A stretch of 64,000 bases of DNA, taken from the NCBI RefSeq assembly GCF_008711155.1, contig NZ_VUYQ01000005.1, positions 62,001 to 126,000 of the forward strand, given 5' to 3'. Positions 54,710 to 64,000 of the stretch are shown piece after piece; the stretch's first letter is position 1, and the number at the start of each line of letters is the position of its first letter. Made by a program: the position numbers and the translations under genes. Under the pieces are notes generated by a model that saw only the letters and a list, made by a program, of their open reading frames with translations, searched no databases and was not told where the DNA came from. This DNA comes from Dechloromonas sp. CZR5. Its GTDB lineage: Bacteria > Pseudomonadota > Gammaproteobacteria > Burkholderiales > Rhodocyclaceae.

Positions 54710-55066
54710 ATGTTTAACAAGAAGCAAGCGCGTTTGCGCCGTGCCCGCAAAACCCGGGCCAAAATCGCCGAACTCAAAGCTGTGCGTCTGTGCGTTAACC
54801 GCACGAACTGCCACATTTACGCCCAGATCATCTCGCCGTGCGGCGGCAAGGTCTTGGCATCGGCTTCCACGCTGGACAAGAACGTTCGTGGCGATGTCAC
54901 GAATGGCGGTAACAAGGCTGCTGCCACTGCTGTTGGCAAGCTGATCGCCGAGCGCGCCAAGGCCGCCGGTATCGAGCAGGTGGCTTTTGATCGCTCCGGT
55001 CTCCAGTACCACGGTCGTATTCAGGCGCTGGCTGAAGCCGCGCGTGAAGGCGGCCTGAAGTTCTAA
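54710..55066 (+). CDS. rplR: 50S ribosomal protein L18
   Basis: L18 binds 5S rRNA with L5. The 118-residue protein has a basic N terminus ([20 protein letters not shown]) and the C-terminal [20 protein letters not shown]. It has a GGGTGG ribosome site. Confidence 0.98.
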   Translation: MFNKKQARLRRARKTRAKIAELKAVRLCVNRTNCHIYAQIISPCGGKVLASASTLDKNVRGDVTNGGNKAAATAVGKLIAERAKAAGIEQVAFDRSGLQYHGRIQALAEAAREGGLKF

Positions 55067-55093
55067 CCGACGGCGAAAGGACGAGGTTAAGAA

Positions 55094-55621
55094 ATGGCTA
55101 AACCTGAAAGAAACAAGAAGCCGCAGCAGGCTGAAGAGCGCGACGACGGTCTGCGCGAAAAGATGGTTGCGGTTAATCGCGTCACCAAGGTGGTGAAGGG
55201 CGGCCGTATCCTCGGTTTCGCTGCATTGACCGTGGTTGGCGACGGCGATGGCGCAATCGGCATGGGCAAGGGCAAGTCCCGCGAAGTGCCGGTGGCCGTT
55301 CAAAAGGCAATGGAAGAGGCCCGTCGCAAGATGGCCAAGGTCAGCCTGCGCAACGGTACCGTTCATCACACCGTGATGGGCCGCCATGGTGCAACCACCG
55401 TGATGATCCAGCCGGCTCCGGAAGGTACGGGCATCATCGCCGGTGGCGCCATGCGCGCCGTCTTCGAAGTTGTCGGCGTGACCAACGTTGTGGCCAAGGC
55501 TCACGGCTCCACCAATCCTTACAACATCGTGCGTGCCACCATCGACGGTCTGTCGAAGGTCAACACGCCGGCAGAAATCGCTGCAAAGCGCGGTCTGTCT
55601 GTTGATCAGATCCTGGGGTAA
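55094..55621 (+). CDS. rpsE: 30S ribosomal protein S5
   Basis: S5 lies at the mRNA entry and affects accuracy and spectinomycin binding. The 175-residue protein contains the double-stranded RNA-binding domain with [20 protein letters not shown] and [20 protein letters not shown]. The spectinomycin loop ([10 protein letters not shown]) is wild type. Its start follows an AGGTTAAGAA stretch with a weak ribosome site. Confidence 0.98.
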   Translation: MAKPERNKKPQQAEERDDGLREKMVAVNRVTKVVKGGRILGFAALTVVGDGDGAIGMGKGKSREVPVAVQKAMEEARRKMAKVSLRNGTVHHTVMGRHGATTVMIQPAPEGTGIIAGGAMRAVFEVVGVTNVVAKAHGSTNPYNIVRATIDGLSKVNTPAEIAAKRGLSVDQILG

Positions 55622-55624
55622 GTC

Positions 55625-55807
55625 ATGGCTGACAAGAAAATCACTGTGAAGCTCGTCAAGAGCATCATCGGCACCAAGCAGGACCATCGCGCCACCGTGC
55701 GTGGCCTGGGCCTGCGCAAGCTGAACAGTACTGCTGTTCTGGAAGATACGCCGGCGGTTCGCGGCATGATCCAGAAGGTGCAGTATCTCGTAAAGGTTGA
55801 GGGTTAA
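55625..55807 (+). CDS. rpmD: 50S ribosomal protein L30
   Basis: L30 is a small peripheral protein. The 60-residue sequence has [20 protein letters not shown] and [20 protein letters not shown], normal for bacteria with the short form. There are three bases between its neighbours on each side. Confidence 0.97.
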   Translation: MADKKITVKLVKSIIGTKQDHRATVRGLGLRKLNSTAVLEDTPAVRGMIQKVQYLVKVEG

Positions 55808-55810
55808 ACC

Positions 55811-56245
55811 ATGCGTCTGAACACCATCAAGCCGGGCGAAGGCTCGAAGAAGGCCGCCAAGCGCGTCGGCCGCGGTATCGGTTCCGGCCTCGGCAAGACC
55901 TGCGGTCGTGGTCACAAGGGTCAGAAGTCCCGCTCCGGCGGCTTCCACAAAGTTGGCTTCGAGGGCGGCCAAATGCCGCTGCAGCGTCGTCTGCCGAAGC
56001 GCGGTTTCAATTCATTGACCCGCGCCCGCAACTACGAAGTTCGCCTGACCGACCTGGATCGCCTGCCGGTTGACGAAATCGATCTGCTTGCTTTGCAAGC
56101 AGCCGGTATCGTTCCGGGTGACGCTCTGTCCGCCAAGGTCATCCTGTCCGGCGCCATCAGCCGCAAGGTTGTCCTGAAGGGCGTTGGCGCCACCAAGGGT
56201 GCCAAGGCTGCGATCGAAGCCGCTGGCGGCTCCGTCGCCGAGTAA
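55811..56245 (+). CDS. rplO: 50S ribosomal protein L15
   Basis: L15 is a late-assembly protein reaching deep into 23S rRNA. The 144-residue protein begins [20 protein letters not shown], with [20 protein letters not shown] and [20 protein letters not shown]. secY follows after 20 bases. Confidence 0.98.
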   Translation: MRLNTIKPGEGSKKAAKRVGRGIGSGLGKTCGRGHKGQKSRSGGFHKVGFEGGQMPLQRRLPKRGFNSLTRARNYEVRLTDLDRLPVDEIDLLALQAAGIVPGDALSAKVILSGAISRKVVLKGVGATKGAKAAIEAAGGSVAE

Positions 56246-56265
56246 CAAAGGGAAAGGTTAGAACG

Positions 56266-57588
56266 TTGGCAGCAAATCCCAATACCGTAGGCAAGGGTGG
56301 CAAGTTCGGCGATCTCAAGCGCCGGCTGTGGTTCCTGCTGGGCGCTCTCGTGGTTTACCGCATTGGCGCACATATACCGGTTCCGGGGATTGACCCCAAC
56401 GTTCTGGCTGACCTTTTCAATTCTCAACAAGGCGGCATCTTGGGCATGTTCAACATGTTCTCGGGTGGTGCCTTGTCGCGATTCACCATTTTTGCATTGG
56501 GGATCATGCCGTACATTTCGGCGTCGATCATCATGCAACTGATGAGCGTGGCGAGTCCACAGCTCGAAGCCCTCAAGAAAGAGGGTGAAGCTGGTCGTCG
56601 CAAGATTACGCAGTACACCCGTTACGGCACGGTCGTTCTTGCCCTCTTCCAGGGGCTGGGTATTGCCGTAGCTCTCGAAGCTCAGGCTGGCTTGGTCAAT
56701 GATCCTGGTTTCATGTTCCGCCTGACGACCGTTTCCACGCTGCTCACGGGGACCATGTTCCTGATGTGGCTGGGGGAACAGATCACGGAACGCGGTCTGG
56801 GTAACGGCATCTCGATCATCATCTTCGCTGGTATCGCCGCCGGACTGCCGAATGCCATTGGTGGCTTGCTGGAACTGGTTCGTACCGGTGCGATGCATCC
56901 GCTGACCGCGCTGATCATCTGTGTCTTGGTGGTCCTCGTGACCGGTTTCGTTGTCTTCGTTGAACGTGGCCAACGCAAGATTCTGGTCAATTACGCCAAG
57001 CGCCAGGTAGGCAACAAGATTTATGGCGGTCAGAGCTCGCATCTGCCGCTGAAGCTGAACATGTCGGGTGTCATTCCACCGATTTTTGCGTCTTCCATCA
57101 TTCTCTTCCCGGCAACCGTCGCCAACTGGTTTGGTTCGAGCGAGTCCATGCTGTGGTTGAAGGATGTGGCGGCAACCCTCTCTCCTGGGCAGCCGATCTA
57201 TGTGATGCTCTACGCTGCCGCGATCGTGTTTTTCTGCTTCTTCTATACCGCGCTGGTTTTCAATTCCAAGGAAACCGCCGACAACCTGAAGAAGAGCGGT
57301 GCCTTCGTGCCGGGTATTCGTCCGGGCGAACAAACTGCACGCTACATCGACAAGATTCTGATGCGCCTGACCCTGATCGGCGCGGCCTATATCACTGTGG
57401 TGTGTTTGTTGCCGGAATTTCTGATCTTGAAGTGGAACGTGCCGTTCTACTTCGGTGGTACCTCTTTGTTGATTATCGTGGTCGTTACCATGGACTTCAT
57501 GTCTCAGGTGCAGGCTTACGTAATGTCGCACCAATATGAAAGTCTCTTGAAGAAAGCAAACTTCAAGGGTTCGCCGATGATCAAGTAA
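56266..57588 (+). CDS. secY: Preprotein translocase subunit SecY
   Basis: SecY is the protein-conducting channel of the inner membrane. The 440-residue protein has ten membrane helices, including the plug region after helix 1 ([20 protein letters not shown]) and the C-terminal loop ending GSPMIK. The only start fitting the conserved N terminus ([20 protein letters not shown]) is a TTG at 56266, behind GGGAAAGG; no in-frame ATG or GTG lies nearby. A rare start may limit SecY synthesis relative to ribosomal proteins. Confidence 0.97.
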   Translation: MAANPNTVGKGGKFGDLKRRLWFLLGALVVYRIGAHIPVPGIDPNVLADLFNSQQGGILGMFNMFSGGALSRFTIFALGIMPYISASIIMQLMSVASPQLEALKKEGEAGRRKITQYTRYGTVVLALFQGLGIAVALEAQAGLVNDPGFMFRLTTVSTLLTGTMFLMWLGEQITERGLGNGISIIIFAGIAAGLPNAIGGLLELVRTGAMHPLTALIICVLVVLVTGFVVFVERGQRKILVNYAKRQVGNKIYGGQSSHLPLKLNMSGVIPPIFASSIILFPATVANWFGSSESMLWLKDVAATLSPGQPIYVMLYAAAIVFFCFFYTALVFNSKETADNLKKSGAFVPGIRPGEQTARYIDKILMRLTLIGAAYITVVCLLPEFLILKWNVPFYFGGTSLLIIVVVTMDFMSQVQAYVMSHQYESLLKKANFKGSPMIK

Positions 57589-57597
57589 TAGTTACTC

Positions 57598-57816
57598 ATG
57601 GCAAAAGAAGATTACATCGAAATGCAGGGTGAGGTTGTCGAGAACCTCCCCAATGCAACCTTCAAGGTCAAGTTGGAAAATGGGCATATCGTCCATGGCT
57701 TTATCTCCGGCAAGATGCGTATGCACTACATCCGTATCCTTCCGGGCGACAAGGTTACCGTCCAGTTGACGCCATATGATTTATCGAAAGCCCGGATCGT
57801 TTTCCGGGCCAAGTAA
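57598..57816 (+). CDS. infA: Translation initiation factor IF-1
   Basis: IF-1 binds the 30S A site during initiation. The 72-residue OB-fold protein begins [20 protein letters not shown] and has [20 protein letters not shown]. It follows secY by nine bases, as in other betaproteobacteria. The 75-base gap to rpmJ holds the AGGAG of rpmJ and nothing else I recognise. Confidence 0.97.
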   Translation: MAKEDYIEMQGEVVENLPNATFKVKLENGHIVHGFISGKMRMHYIRILPGDKVTVQLTPYDLSKARIVFRAK

Positions 57817-57891
57817 AAAGTTCTCTACGCAATAAACCGCAGGGCAAGGAATCACGGCTGCTTCCAAGCTCTCGCAGACGAGGAGTAAAAC

Positions 57892-58005
57892 ATGAAAGTT
57901 CAACCTTCAGTGAAGCGCATCTGCCGCAACTGCAAAGTTATCCGCCGCAAGGGTGTCGTGCGCATCATTTGCAAGGATCCGCGTCACAAGCAGCGCCAGG
58001 GTTAA
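57892..58005 (+). CDS. rpmJ: 50S ribosomal protein L36 (zinc form)
   Basis: L36 is the smallest ribosomal protein, 37 residues here. The zinc ligands C11, C14, C27 and H32 are all present in [19 protein letters not shown] and the following [16 protein letters not shown] lies nine bases before the ATG. It sits between infA and rpsM as in the E. coli alpha-operon border. Confidence 0.97.
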   Translation: MKVQPSVKRICRNCKVIRRKGVVRIICKDPRHKQRQG

Positions 58006-58055
58006 TTCCCTGTCGAGTCGGCATTCGTTAATTTTCGAAATATTGGAGCGATAGA

Positions 58056-58418
58056 ATGGCCCGTATTGCAGGGGTAAACATTCCGAACCATCAGCATGCT
58101 GAAATCGCGTTGACCGCGATCTACGGCATCGGCCGCACCCGCGCACAGAAAATCTGTGATGCAGCCGGCATTGGTCGTACTACCAAAATGAAGGACCTGT
58201 CCGATTCGGACATGGACCGTCTGCGTGATGAAGTGGGCAAGTTCACCGTTGAAGGTGACCTGCGCCGCGAAGTCACCATGAACATCAAGCGCCTGATGGA
58301 CCTCGGTTGCTACCGTGGTCTGCGCCATCGCAAGGGCCTGCCTTGCCGCGGTCAGCGCACCCGTACCAATGCACGTACCCGCAAGGGCCCGCGCAAGGCC
58401 ATCGCTGGCAAGAAGTAA
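58056..58418 (+). CDS. rpsM: 30S ribosomal protein S13
   Basis: S13 bridges to the 50S subunit and contacts tRNA. The 120-residue protein begins [20 protein letters not shown] and ends with the basic tail [24 protein letters not shown] precedes the start. Confidence 0.98.
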   Translation: MARIAGVNIPNHQHAEIALTAIYGIGRTRAQKICDAAGIGRTTKMKDLSDSDMDRLRDEVGKFTVEGDLRREVTMNIKRLMDLGCYRGLRHRKGLPCRGQRTRTNARTRKGPRKAIAGKK

Positions 58419-58430
58419 TAGGGACTGAAC

Positions 58431-58820
58431 ATGGCAAAGACTGCACCTAAAGTTCGCAAAAAGGTCAAGAAGAACGTAGCCGAGGGCATTGCCCACATCC
58501 ACGCTTCGTTCAACAACACCATCATCACCATTACCGATCGCATGGGCAACGCATTGTCCTGGGCAACTTCCGGTGGTGCCGGCTTCCGCGGTTCGCGCAA
58601 GTCCACCCCGTTTGCTGCGCAGGTTGCCGCCGAAGCGGCCGGCAAGGCTGCCCAGGAATGCGGTATCAAGAACCTCGAAGTCCGCATCAAGGGCCCGGGG
58701 CCTGGCCGTGAATCGTCTGTCCGCGCCCTGAATGCGCTGGGCATCAAGATTTCCGCGATTTCCGACGTGACGCCGGTGCCGCACAACGGCTGCCGTCCGC
58801 CCAAGAAGCGCCGCATCTAA
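58431..58820 (+). CDS. rpsK: 30S ribosomal protein S11
   Basis: S11 forms part of the platform near the E site. The 129-residue protein has [20 protein letters not shown] and ends [20 protein letters not shown]. There is a 12-base gap on each side. Confidence 0.98.
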   Translation: MAKTAPKVRKKVKKNVAEGIAHIHASFNNTIITITDRMGNALSWATSGGAGFRGSRKSTPFAAQVAAEAAGKAAQECGIKNLEVRIKGPGPGRESSVRALNALGIKISAISDVTPVPHNGCRPPKKRRI

Positions 58821-58832
58821 GGAGAAAGACAA

Positions 58833-59462
58833 GTGGCTCGTAATCTCGATCCGAAATGCCGTCAGTGCCGCCGCGAAGGCGAAAAGCTGTTCCTGAAGGG
58901 CGAAAAGTGCTTTACCGACAAGTGCGCCATTGAGCGTCGTTCCTACGCTCCGGGCCAGCACGGTCAAAAGTCCGGCGCCCGTCTGTCCGACTATGGCGTC
59001 CACCTGCGTGCTAAGCAGAAGATCCGTCGCGTCTACGGCGTGCTGGAAGGTCAATTCCGCAAGACCTTTGCCGAAGCCGACCGCCGCAAGGGCCAGACTG
59101 GCGAAAACCTGCTGCAGCTGCTGGAAGCCCGCCTGGATTCCGTCGCTTACCGCATGGGTTTCGGCGCATCGCGTACCGAATCCCGTCAGATCGTCCGTCA
59201 CAACGGCGTTCTGGTTAATGGCAAGCGCGTCAATATCCCGTCCTACCTCGTCAAGCCGGGCGATGTCGTCCAGCTGACCGACCGTGCTCGCGCTTCCCTG
59301 CGTTGCAAGGCCGCTCTCGAGGCCGCCGAATCCCGCGGTTTCCCGGAGTGGATTTCGGTTGACGTGAAGGAAGGCAAGGGCACGTTCAAGGCCATGCCGC
59401 AACGTTCCGAACTGCCGGCGACCCTGAACGAAGGTCTCGTCATCGAACTTTACTCGAAGTAA
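58833..59462 (+). CDS. rpsD: 30S ribosomal protein S4 (four-cysteine form)
   Basis: S4 starts 30S assembly and represses the alpha operon in E. coli. The 209-residue protein starts with GTG after AAGGAG. It has four N-terminal cysteines (C9, C12, C26, C31) spaced as in zinc-binding S4 of Thermus, a site missing in E. coli S4, and the S4 RNA-binding domain with RLDSVAYRMGFGASRTESRQ. Confidence 0.98.
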   Translation: MARNLDPKCRQCRREGEKLFLKGEKCFTDKCAIERRSYAPGQHGQKSGARLSDYGVHLRAKQKIRRVYGVLEGQFRKTFAEADRRKGQTGENLLQLLEARLDSVAYRMGFGASRTESRQIVRHNGVLVNGKRVNIPSYLVKPGDVVQLTDRARASLRCKAALEAAESRGFPEWISVDVKEGKGTFKAMPQRSELPATLNEGLVIELYSK

Positions 59463-59485
59463 GCACTGAGCAGAGGATCTAGCCC

Positions 59486-60460
59486 ATGCAAAGCAGTGGA
59501 CTTCTGAAACCCCGTATCATTGACGTGCAGAGCGTTTCGCCCGTGCAGGCCAAGGTGGTCATGGAGCCGTTCGAACGCGGCTATGGCCATACCTTGGGCA
59601 ATGCACTGCGTCGCATCCTGCTGTCGTCCATGGTTGGTTACGCGCCGACGGAAGTCGGCATCGATGGCGTGCTCCACGAGTACTCCACCGTTGATGGTGT
59701 GCAGGAAGATGTTGTCGATATCCTTTTGAACCTGAAGGGTATCGTCTTCAAGTTGCACAACCGCGACGTCGTCAACCTCAAGCTGGTCAAGGAAGGTGAA
59801 GGCGCCGTTCGTGCCGCCGACATCGAGTTGCCGCACGACGTGGAAATCATCAATCCGGAACACGTGATCGCTCACCTCTCCCCGGGCGGCAAGCTCGCCA
59901 TGGAGATCAAGGTCGAGAAGGGTCGCGGCTATGTGCCGGGTAACGTGCGCAACCTCGGCGACGCCAAGACCATCGGCAAACTCGTTCTGGACGCTTCGTT
60001 CAGCCCGATTCGCCGCGTGGCCTACGCCGTCGAAAGCGCCCGTGTCGAACAGCGCACCGACCTCGACAAGCTGATCGTCGATATCGAAACCAACGGCGTC
60101 GTCGAGCCGGAAGAAGCCATCCGCTACGCTGCCCGCGTGCTGATGGAACAGCTCTCCGTGTTCGCCGATCTGGAAGGCACGGCCCCGGTGGCCGAGGCTT
60201 CCAAGCCCGCCCAAGTCGATCCGGTTCTCCTGCGTCCGGTCGATGATCTCGAACTGACGGTTCGTTCCGCGAACTGCCTGAAGGCCGAGAACATCTACTA
60301 CATCGGCGATCTGATCCAGCGTACCGAGAATGAACTTCTCAAGACCCCGAACTTGGGTCGCAAGTCGCTGAACGAGATCAAGGAAGTGTTGGCCGCACGC
60401 GGTCTGACGCTGGGCATGAAACTGGAAAATTGGCCGCCCGCCGGTCTGGAAAAGGCGTAA
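59486..60460 (+). CDS. rpoA: DNA-directed RNA polymerase subunit alpha
   Basis: RpoA forms the dimer that seeds polymerase assembly and contacts UP elements and activators. The 324-residue protein has the N-terminal dimerisation domain ([20 protein letters not shown]) and the C-terminal domain with [20 protein letters not shown] and [16 protein letters not shown], joined by a flexible linker near residue 240. rplQ follows after 56 bases. Confidence 0.99.
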   Translation: MQSSGLLKPRIIDVQSVSPVQAKVVMEPFERGYGHTLGNALRRILLSSMVGYAPTEVGIDGVLHEYSTVDGVQEDVVDILLNLKGIVFKLHNRDVVNLKLVKEGEGAVRAADIELPHDVEIINPEHVIAHLSPGGKLAMEIKVEKGRGYVPGNVRNLGDAKTIGKLVLDASFSPIRRVAYAVESARVEQRTDLDKLIVDIETNGVVEPEEAIRYAARVLMEQLSVFADLEGTAPVAEASKPAQVDPVLLRPVDDLELTVRSANCLKAENIYYIGDLIQRTENELLKTPNLGRKSLNEIKEVLAARGLTLGMKLENWPPAGLEKA

Positions 60461-60516
60461 GCCTTTTCCGATCAGGGCAGTCAAGGGACGCCTGCAGAAC
60501 ATAGAAAGGATTAACC

Positions 60517-60918
60517 ATGCGTCACCGCAATGGACTTCGCAAACTGAACCGTACCAGCAGCCATCGCCTGGCGATGCTGCGCAACATGACCGTTTCCCTG
60601 CTCCGCCACGAGGCCATCAAGACCACGTTGCCGAAGGCCAAGGAACTGCGTCGTGTCGTCGAACCGATGATCACCCTCGGCAAGAACCCGACCCTCGCCA
60701 ACAAGCGCCTGGCATTTGACCGCCTGCGCGACCGCGAGATCGTGGTCAAGCTGTTCGCCGAAATCGGCCCGCGCTACGCTACCCGTCCGGGCGGCTACTT
60801 GCGCATCCTGAAGTGCGGCTTCCGCGTCGGCGACAATGCGCCGATGGCGTTCGTCGAACTGCTGGATCGCCCGGAGCCGACCGAAGCTGTCGAGATCGAG
60901 GAATCGGCTGGCGAGTAA
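60517..60918 (+). CDS. rplQ: 50S ribosomal protein L17
   Basis: L17 lies at the tunnel exit. The 133-residue protein begins [20 protein letters not shown] and contains [20 protein letters not shown]. It is the last gene of the plus-strand ribosomal block and is followed by a strong terminator. Confidence 0.98.
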   Translation: MRHRNGLRKLNRTSSHRLAMLRNMTVSLLRHEAIKTTLPKAKELRRVVEPMITLGKNPTLANKRLAFDRLRDREIVVKLFAEIGPRYATRPGGYLRILKCGFRVGDNAPMAFVELLDRPEPTEAVEIEESAGE

Positions 60919-60934
60919 GTCAGTTTTGCTCAAT

Positions 60935-60963
60935 AAAAAAGGCCGGAATTTCCGGCCTTTTTT
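60935..60963. terminator. Bidirectional terminator after rplQ
   Basis: AAAAAAGGCCGGA (60935-60947) pairs with TCCGGCCTTTTTT (60951-60963): 13 bp, three-base loop, T-run on both strands. It ends the alpha operon and the convergent phosphatase gene. Confidence 0.95.
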
Positions 60964-60984
60964 ATTTCCAGGATCGGCCCCAGT

Positions 60985-62514
60985 CTAGGGGCAATCGATC
61001 AACATCAGCGACACATCGTCGCTGGCAGGCGTTCCATTCTGGTGGGCTTCCAGCGCGGCTTCGATTTTCAGGAAGCGGTCGCCGGGCGAGGTGTTCGCGA
61101 TTGCCTGTATCAAGCCGGACGTCCCGAACTGCTCGTTGGCCGGATTGGTGGCCTCCTGCAGCCCATCCGAATAGAGGACGAGTTGATTTTCCGCTTCCCA
61201 TGAGAATGACTGAGGTTCTCCACCCAGCTCCGAGCTGGCAACGATGCCAAGAGGCAGGTTGGACGACGGGAATGTTTTTGTAGCCCGACCCCAGCGATCG
61301 AATAGAAATGCCTCGGGTGTCCCGCCGACCCAGATTTCGCCTTGGCGCGATTGTTCATCAAGACAAACCAGGGTGAGCGCGACAAAGCGACCGACCGGCA
61401 TCGATTCCCTCAATTGCTGATTCAGTTCGAGAATGATCTCTTGAACCGTGCGGTTCAACTTGGTCATCCGGTAGAACAGCGCAAGCACGGGGAGGACGCT
61501 GATGGCGGCAGCCAGTCCGTGCCCCGTTGCGTCGGCCAGCAAGGCGTAGAAGCGATTGTCGGGCGACCGGGCGGCGGCAACGATGTCGCCGCTGAAATGC
61601 TCGGCAGGGATGACCTTGTATTTCAGGCGATGGTCGCGCAGGCCGCTGCGGTGCAGCTGCTTCTCCATCAAGCGAAGCGCCAGTTGCTGTTCGGCTTGCG
61701 TTTGATCGTAGTAGGTCTGCAGCTGCCGGGCGTTGGCGCGCAGTTGCTGCTCGGCTTGCTTGCGTTCGGTGATGTCACGGATGACGCAAATTTTCATTTG
61801 CTGATTATCGAGCGTGACCTGACTGATCGACAGCGTTGCGGGGAACTGGTGCCCATCCTTGTGGCGGGCCAGCACTTCCTGTTCGTTGGCCCGGATGGCC
61901 GGGCGGGCGTTTCCTGGCTGTTCGCCGGGTTTGGCAGAGGATTCTCCTGGCAGCAGAATGGCGATATTCCGGCCGACAATCTCGCTCTGGCTCCAGCCAA
62001 AAATACGCTCGGCGGACTGGTTGGCTGAAACGACGATGCCTTGCTCATCCGATGTGATAATGGCGTCGAGGACGTTGTCGGAAATGGCCTGGACCCGATG
62101 CAAGGAATCGATGGCCACTTGCTGCATCGACAGCGAACGCTGCATGGAACGCAGCTTGGCTTCGAGGACGACGAAGTTGATCGGTTTGGTCAGGTAGTCG
62201 TCGGCGCCCGCATCGAGGCCTTCCACCAAATTCTCGTCGCGATTGAGTGCCGACAGGAAAATGACCGGCGTCCACCGGTCGCAGGTCATGCCCTTGATGC
62301 GACGCGCAGCCTCGAAGCCGTCCATGACGGGCATCATGATGTCGAGCAGAACGAGGTCCGGGGATTCGGTTTCGAACTTGCGGACCGCCTCTTCGCCGTT
62401 CTCGGCAAGAATGACCTCATGCCCGAGTTTCTTCAGGAATACCTGGAGGATGTGCAGGTTGGTCCGGTTGTCATCGACCGCCAACACCTTCATTTTGGAC
62501 ATCAGGGCATTCAT
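60985..62514 (-). CDS. Response regulator with PAS and PP2C (SpoIIE-type) phosphatase domains
   Basis: The 509-residue cytoplasmic protein has a receiver domain (about residues 8-128; D14/D15, phosphoacceptor D58 and K110), a PAS domain (about residues 138-262, SDEQGIVVSANQSAERIFGW), a short coiled coil (QAEQQLRANARQLQTYYDQT), and a C-terminal PPM/SpoIIE phosphatase domain. The phosphatase carries AEHFSGDIVA, LLADATGHGLAAAI and LYSDGLQEATN. RsbU/RssB-like proteins of this build dephosphorylate anti-sigma antagonists when phosphorylated. No partner kinase or STAS protein is in the window. It could start at M1 or at M5 (62502). Confidence 0.9.
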   Translation of the reverse strand: MNALMSKMKVLAVDDNRTNLHILQVFLKKLGHEVILAENGEEAVRKFETESPDLVLLDIMMPVMDGFEAARRIKGMTCDRWTPVIFLSALNRDENLVEGLDAGADDYLTKPINFVVLEAKLRSMQRSLSMQQVAIDSLHRVQAISDNVLDAIITSDEQGIVVSANQSAERIFGWSQSEIVGRNIAILLPGESSAKPGEQPGNARPAIRANEQEVLARHKDGHQFPATLSISQVTLDNQQMKICVIRDITERKQAEQQLRANARQLQTYYDQTQAEQQLALRLMEKQLHRSGLRDHRLKYKVIPAEHFSGDIVAAARSPDNRFYALLADATGHGLAAAISVLPVLALFYRMTKLNRTVQEIILELNQQLRESMPVGRFVALTLVCLDEQSRQGEIWVGGTPEAFLFDRWGRATKTFPSSNLPLGIVASSELGGEPQSFSWEAENQLVLYSDGLQEATNPANEQFGTSGLIQAIANTSPGDRFLKIEAALEAHQNGTPASDDVSLMLIDCP

Positions 62515-62607
62515 GGAAGAGAGGTAGGTCCAACTAAAAAAATTGCCAACAATCCTATCACGCCGCAGGGGCCGCGTGGCCGGCTGACGATGCCGAAAGC
62601 GGGTACG

Positions 62608-64000
62608 TCAGACGATGTTCTGCTGTTCCTCCTGCTGCTGGAGCATCCACATCGTCGCGTATTGCCCTCCGGCGGCGAGCAGTGCCGGGTGGGTGCCCCT
62701 TTCAATGATGTGACCGGCGCTCATGACCAATATTTCGTCGGCACTCATCACGGTCGACAGTCGGTGCGTAATGATCAGTGTCGTGCGTCCGATGGCCGCC
62801 TGTTCGAGCTGGCCCTGGATGGCGCGCTCCGTCGCCGAGTCGAGTGCCGAGGTGGCTTCATCGAAAATAAGGATGGGTGGGTTCTTGAGGAGCGTCCGGG
62901 CAATTGCGACGCGCTGTTTCTCTCCACCGGAAAGCTTGAGCCCCCGCTCGCCGACCTTGGTGTCGTATTTGAGCGGCAACGATTCGATGAAGTCATGCAA
63001 CTGGGCGGCGCGGGCGGCGGCGAGGACTTCTTCGCGACTGGCGGTAGGCCGACCGTAGTTGATGTTGTAGAAAATAGTGTCGTTGAACAGTACCGTGTCC
63101 TGGGGAACGATGCCGATGGCGGCCCTGAGGCTGCTCTGGCGAAGGCTGCGCAGGTCATGTCCGTTGATGCGGATGGCACCGCCGCGGACATCGTAGAAGC
63201 GGTAGAGCAGTCGGGCCAAGGTCGATTTGCCGGCGCCTGAATGGCCGACGACGGCGACGGTCTTGCCGGGTGCGATGGCGAAATTCAGGTTCTGCAGGAT
63301 TTGCCGATTGGACTCGTAGGCAAAGTCGACCGAGTCGAAGTTGATCTGCAACGGTCCCGATGGCAGTTCCCGGGCATCGGGGGCATCGGCGATTTCCTGA
63401 TTCTCGTGCAGCAGGTTGAACATCCGCTCGATGTCGGTCAATGCCTGGCGGATTTCGCGATAGACAATGCCTAGAAAGTTGAGCGGCATGTACAACTGGA
63501 TCAGGAAGGCATTGACCAGAACCAGGTCGCCGATGGTCATTTCCCCGGCCACGACCCCGCTGGCGGCACGCCACATCATGGCGGTCACGCCGACGGCGAT
63601 AATCGCGGCCTGCCCGAGGTTGAGGTAAGCGAGCGTGGTCTGGCTGCGCGTGGCCGCTTCCTCCCACTTGAGCAGTTGCTCATCGTAACGCCGGGCTTCC
63701 CAGGCTTCGTTGTTGAAATATTTGACCGTTTCGTAGTTGAGCAGGCTGTCTACGGCCCGCGTGTTGGCGGCCGAATCGTTTTCATTGACCGCCCGGCGGA
63801 TGTCGATGCGCCAGTTACTGACCCGGACCGTGAATACCACGTAGGCAATCAGCGAAGCGAGGGTGATGATCACGTAGCCGATGTCGTACTTCACGAAAAG
63901 AATCGCCAGCACGAGACCGATCTCGACGAGCGTGGGGAGGATCGAATACAGGGTGTAGGAAATCAGGCTCGAGATGGAACGGCTGCCCCGCTCAATGTCG
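62608..64000 (-). CDS. ABCB/Atm1-type ABC exporter, permease-ATPase (5' end outside window)
   Basis: The frame stays open to the window edge, so the N-terminal part of the membrane domain is missing. The visible part has the end of the transmembrane domain (DIERGSRSISSLISYTLYS at the edge, then NYETVKYFNNE) and the complete ATPase domain: GHSGAGKST (Walker A), LSGGEKQRVAIARTLL (signature), ILIFDEATSALD (Walker B) and ITHRLS (switch). The membrane motif is typical of Atm1/HMT1-type exporters of glutathione conjugates or metal-sulphur compounds. The gap to the phosphatase gene is 93 bases. The exact substrate is unknown. Confidence 0.9.
   Translation of the reverse strand, partial: DIERGSRSISSLISYTLYSILPTLVEIGLVLAILFVKYDIGYVIITLASLIAYVVFTVRVSNWRIDIRRAVNENDSAANTRAVDSLLNYETVKYFNNEAWEARRYDEQLLKWEEAATRSQTTLAYLNLGQAAIIAVGVTAMMWRAASGVVAGEMTIGDLVLVNAFLIQLYMPLNFLGIVYREIRQALTDIERMFNLLHENQEIADAPDARELPSGPLQINFDSVDFAYESNRQILQNLNFAIAPGKTVAVVGHSGAGKSTLARLLYRFYDVRGGAIRINGHDLRSLRQSSLRAAIGIVPQDTVLFNDTIFYNINYGRPTASREEVLAAARAAQLHDFIESLPLKYDTKVGERGLKLSGGEKQRVAIARTLLKNPPILIFDEATSALDSATERAIQGQLEQAAIGRTTLIITHRLSTVMSADEILVMSAGHIIERGTHPALLAAGGQYATMWMLQQQEEQQNIV

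Overview
The window looks like a chromosomal segment of a Gram-negative betaproteobacterium, most likely Rhodocyclales (Dechloromonas/Azonexus-like). Supporting signs are a GC-rich sequence with strong C/G third-position bias, the order tRNA-tuf-tRNA-secE-nusG-rplKAJL-rpoBC-rpsLG-fusA-tuf-S10-spc-alpha, infA and rpmJ after secY, two nearly identical tuf genes, a PEP-CTERM protein with a PrsT lipoprotein, and a dacC-dat-ybeD-lipB-lipA operon. Genus assignment is inference from gene content; no search was run.

Layout. 1-6.9 kb: the tail of a LivF-type ABC ATPase, a secreted protein of unknown role, a flavin/2Fe-2S reductase, an SDR-HemJ-RlmL cluster, a CoA-transferase behind a perfect FadR/GntR-type palindrome, and two small envelope proteins. 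6.9-10.7 kb: a PEP-CTERM protein gene with a sigma-54 promoter and upstream tandem repeats, beside prsT. 10.8-15.7 kb (minus strand): lipoate synthesis and peptidoglycan carboxypeptidase operon, preceded by a NhaR-like regulator. 15.8-22.5 kb: htpX, then a tightly overlapping heavy-metal RND efflux operon ending in an atypical PII-like protein. 22.6-28.6 kb: a GAF-PAS protein, an unknown helical protein, a VOC protein, lgt, ilvD, a LysE-type exporter and a small cytochrome c.

28.7-60.9 kb is one long information-processing block: tRNA-Tyr, -Gly, -Thr, tuf, tRNA-Trp, secE, nusG, rplK, rplA, rplJ, rplL, rpoB, rpoC; then the str, S10, spc and alpha operons through rplQ. Internal control elements are visible: an L10-type leader, an RNase III-type long stem before rpoB, a promoter overlapping the hairpin after rpoC, a promoter plus complex RNA fold before rplC, and a terminator hairpin whose loop is the -10 box of the apparent spc promoter. 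60.9-64 kb (minus strand): a response regulator-PAS-PP2C phosphatase and the 3' part of an ABCB/Atm1-type exporter that runs off the window.

Most of the window is conserved housekeeping DNA. I see no CRISPR array, insertion sequence, phage gene or defence island. The best candidates for new biology are regulatory: the rplC leader, the sigma-54/tandem-repeat control of the PEP-CTERM gene, the palindrome before the CoA-transferase, and the PII-like protein tied to metal efflux. There is no gene-free stretch longer than 300 bases; shorter gaps are described in the site entries where they contain something.
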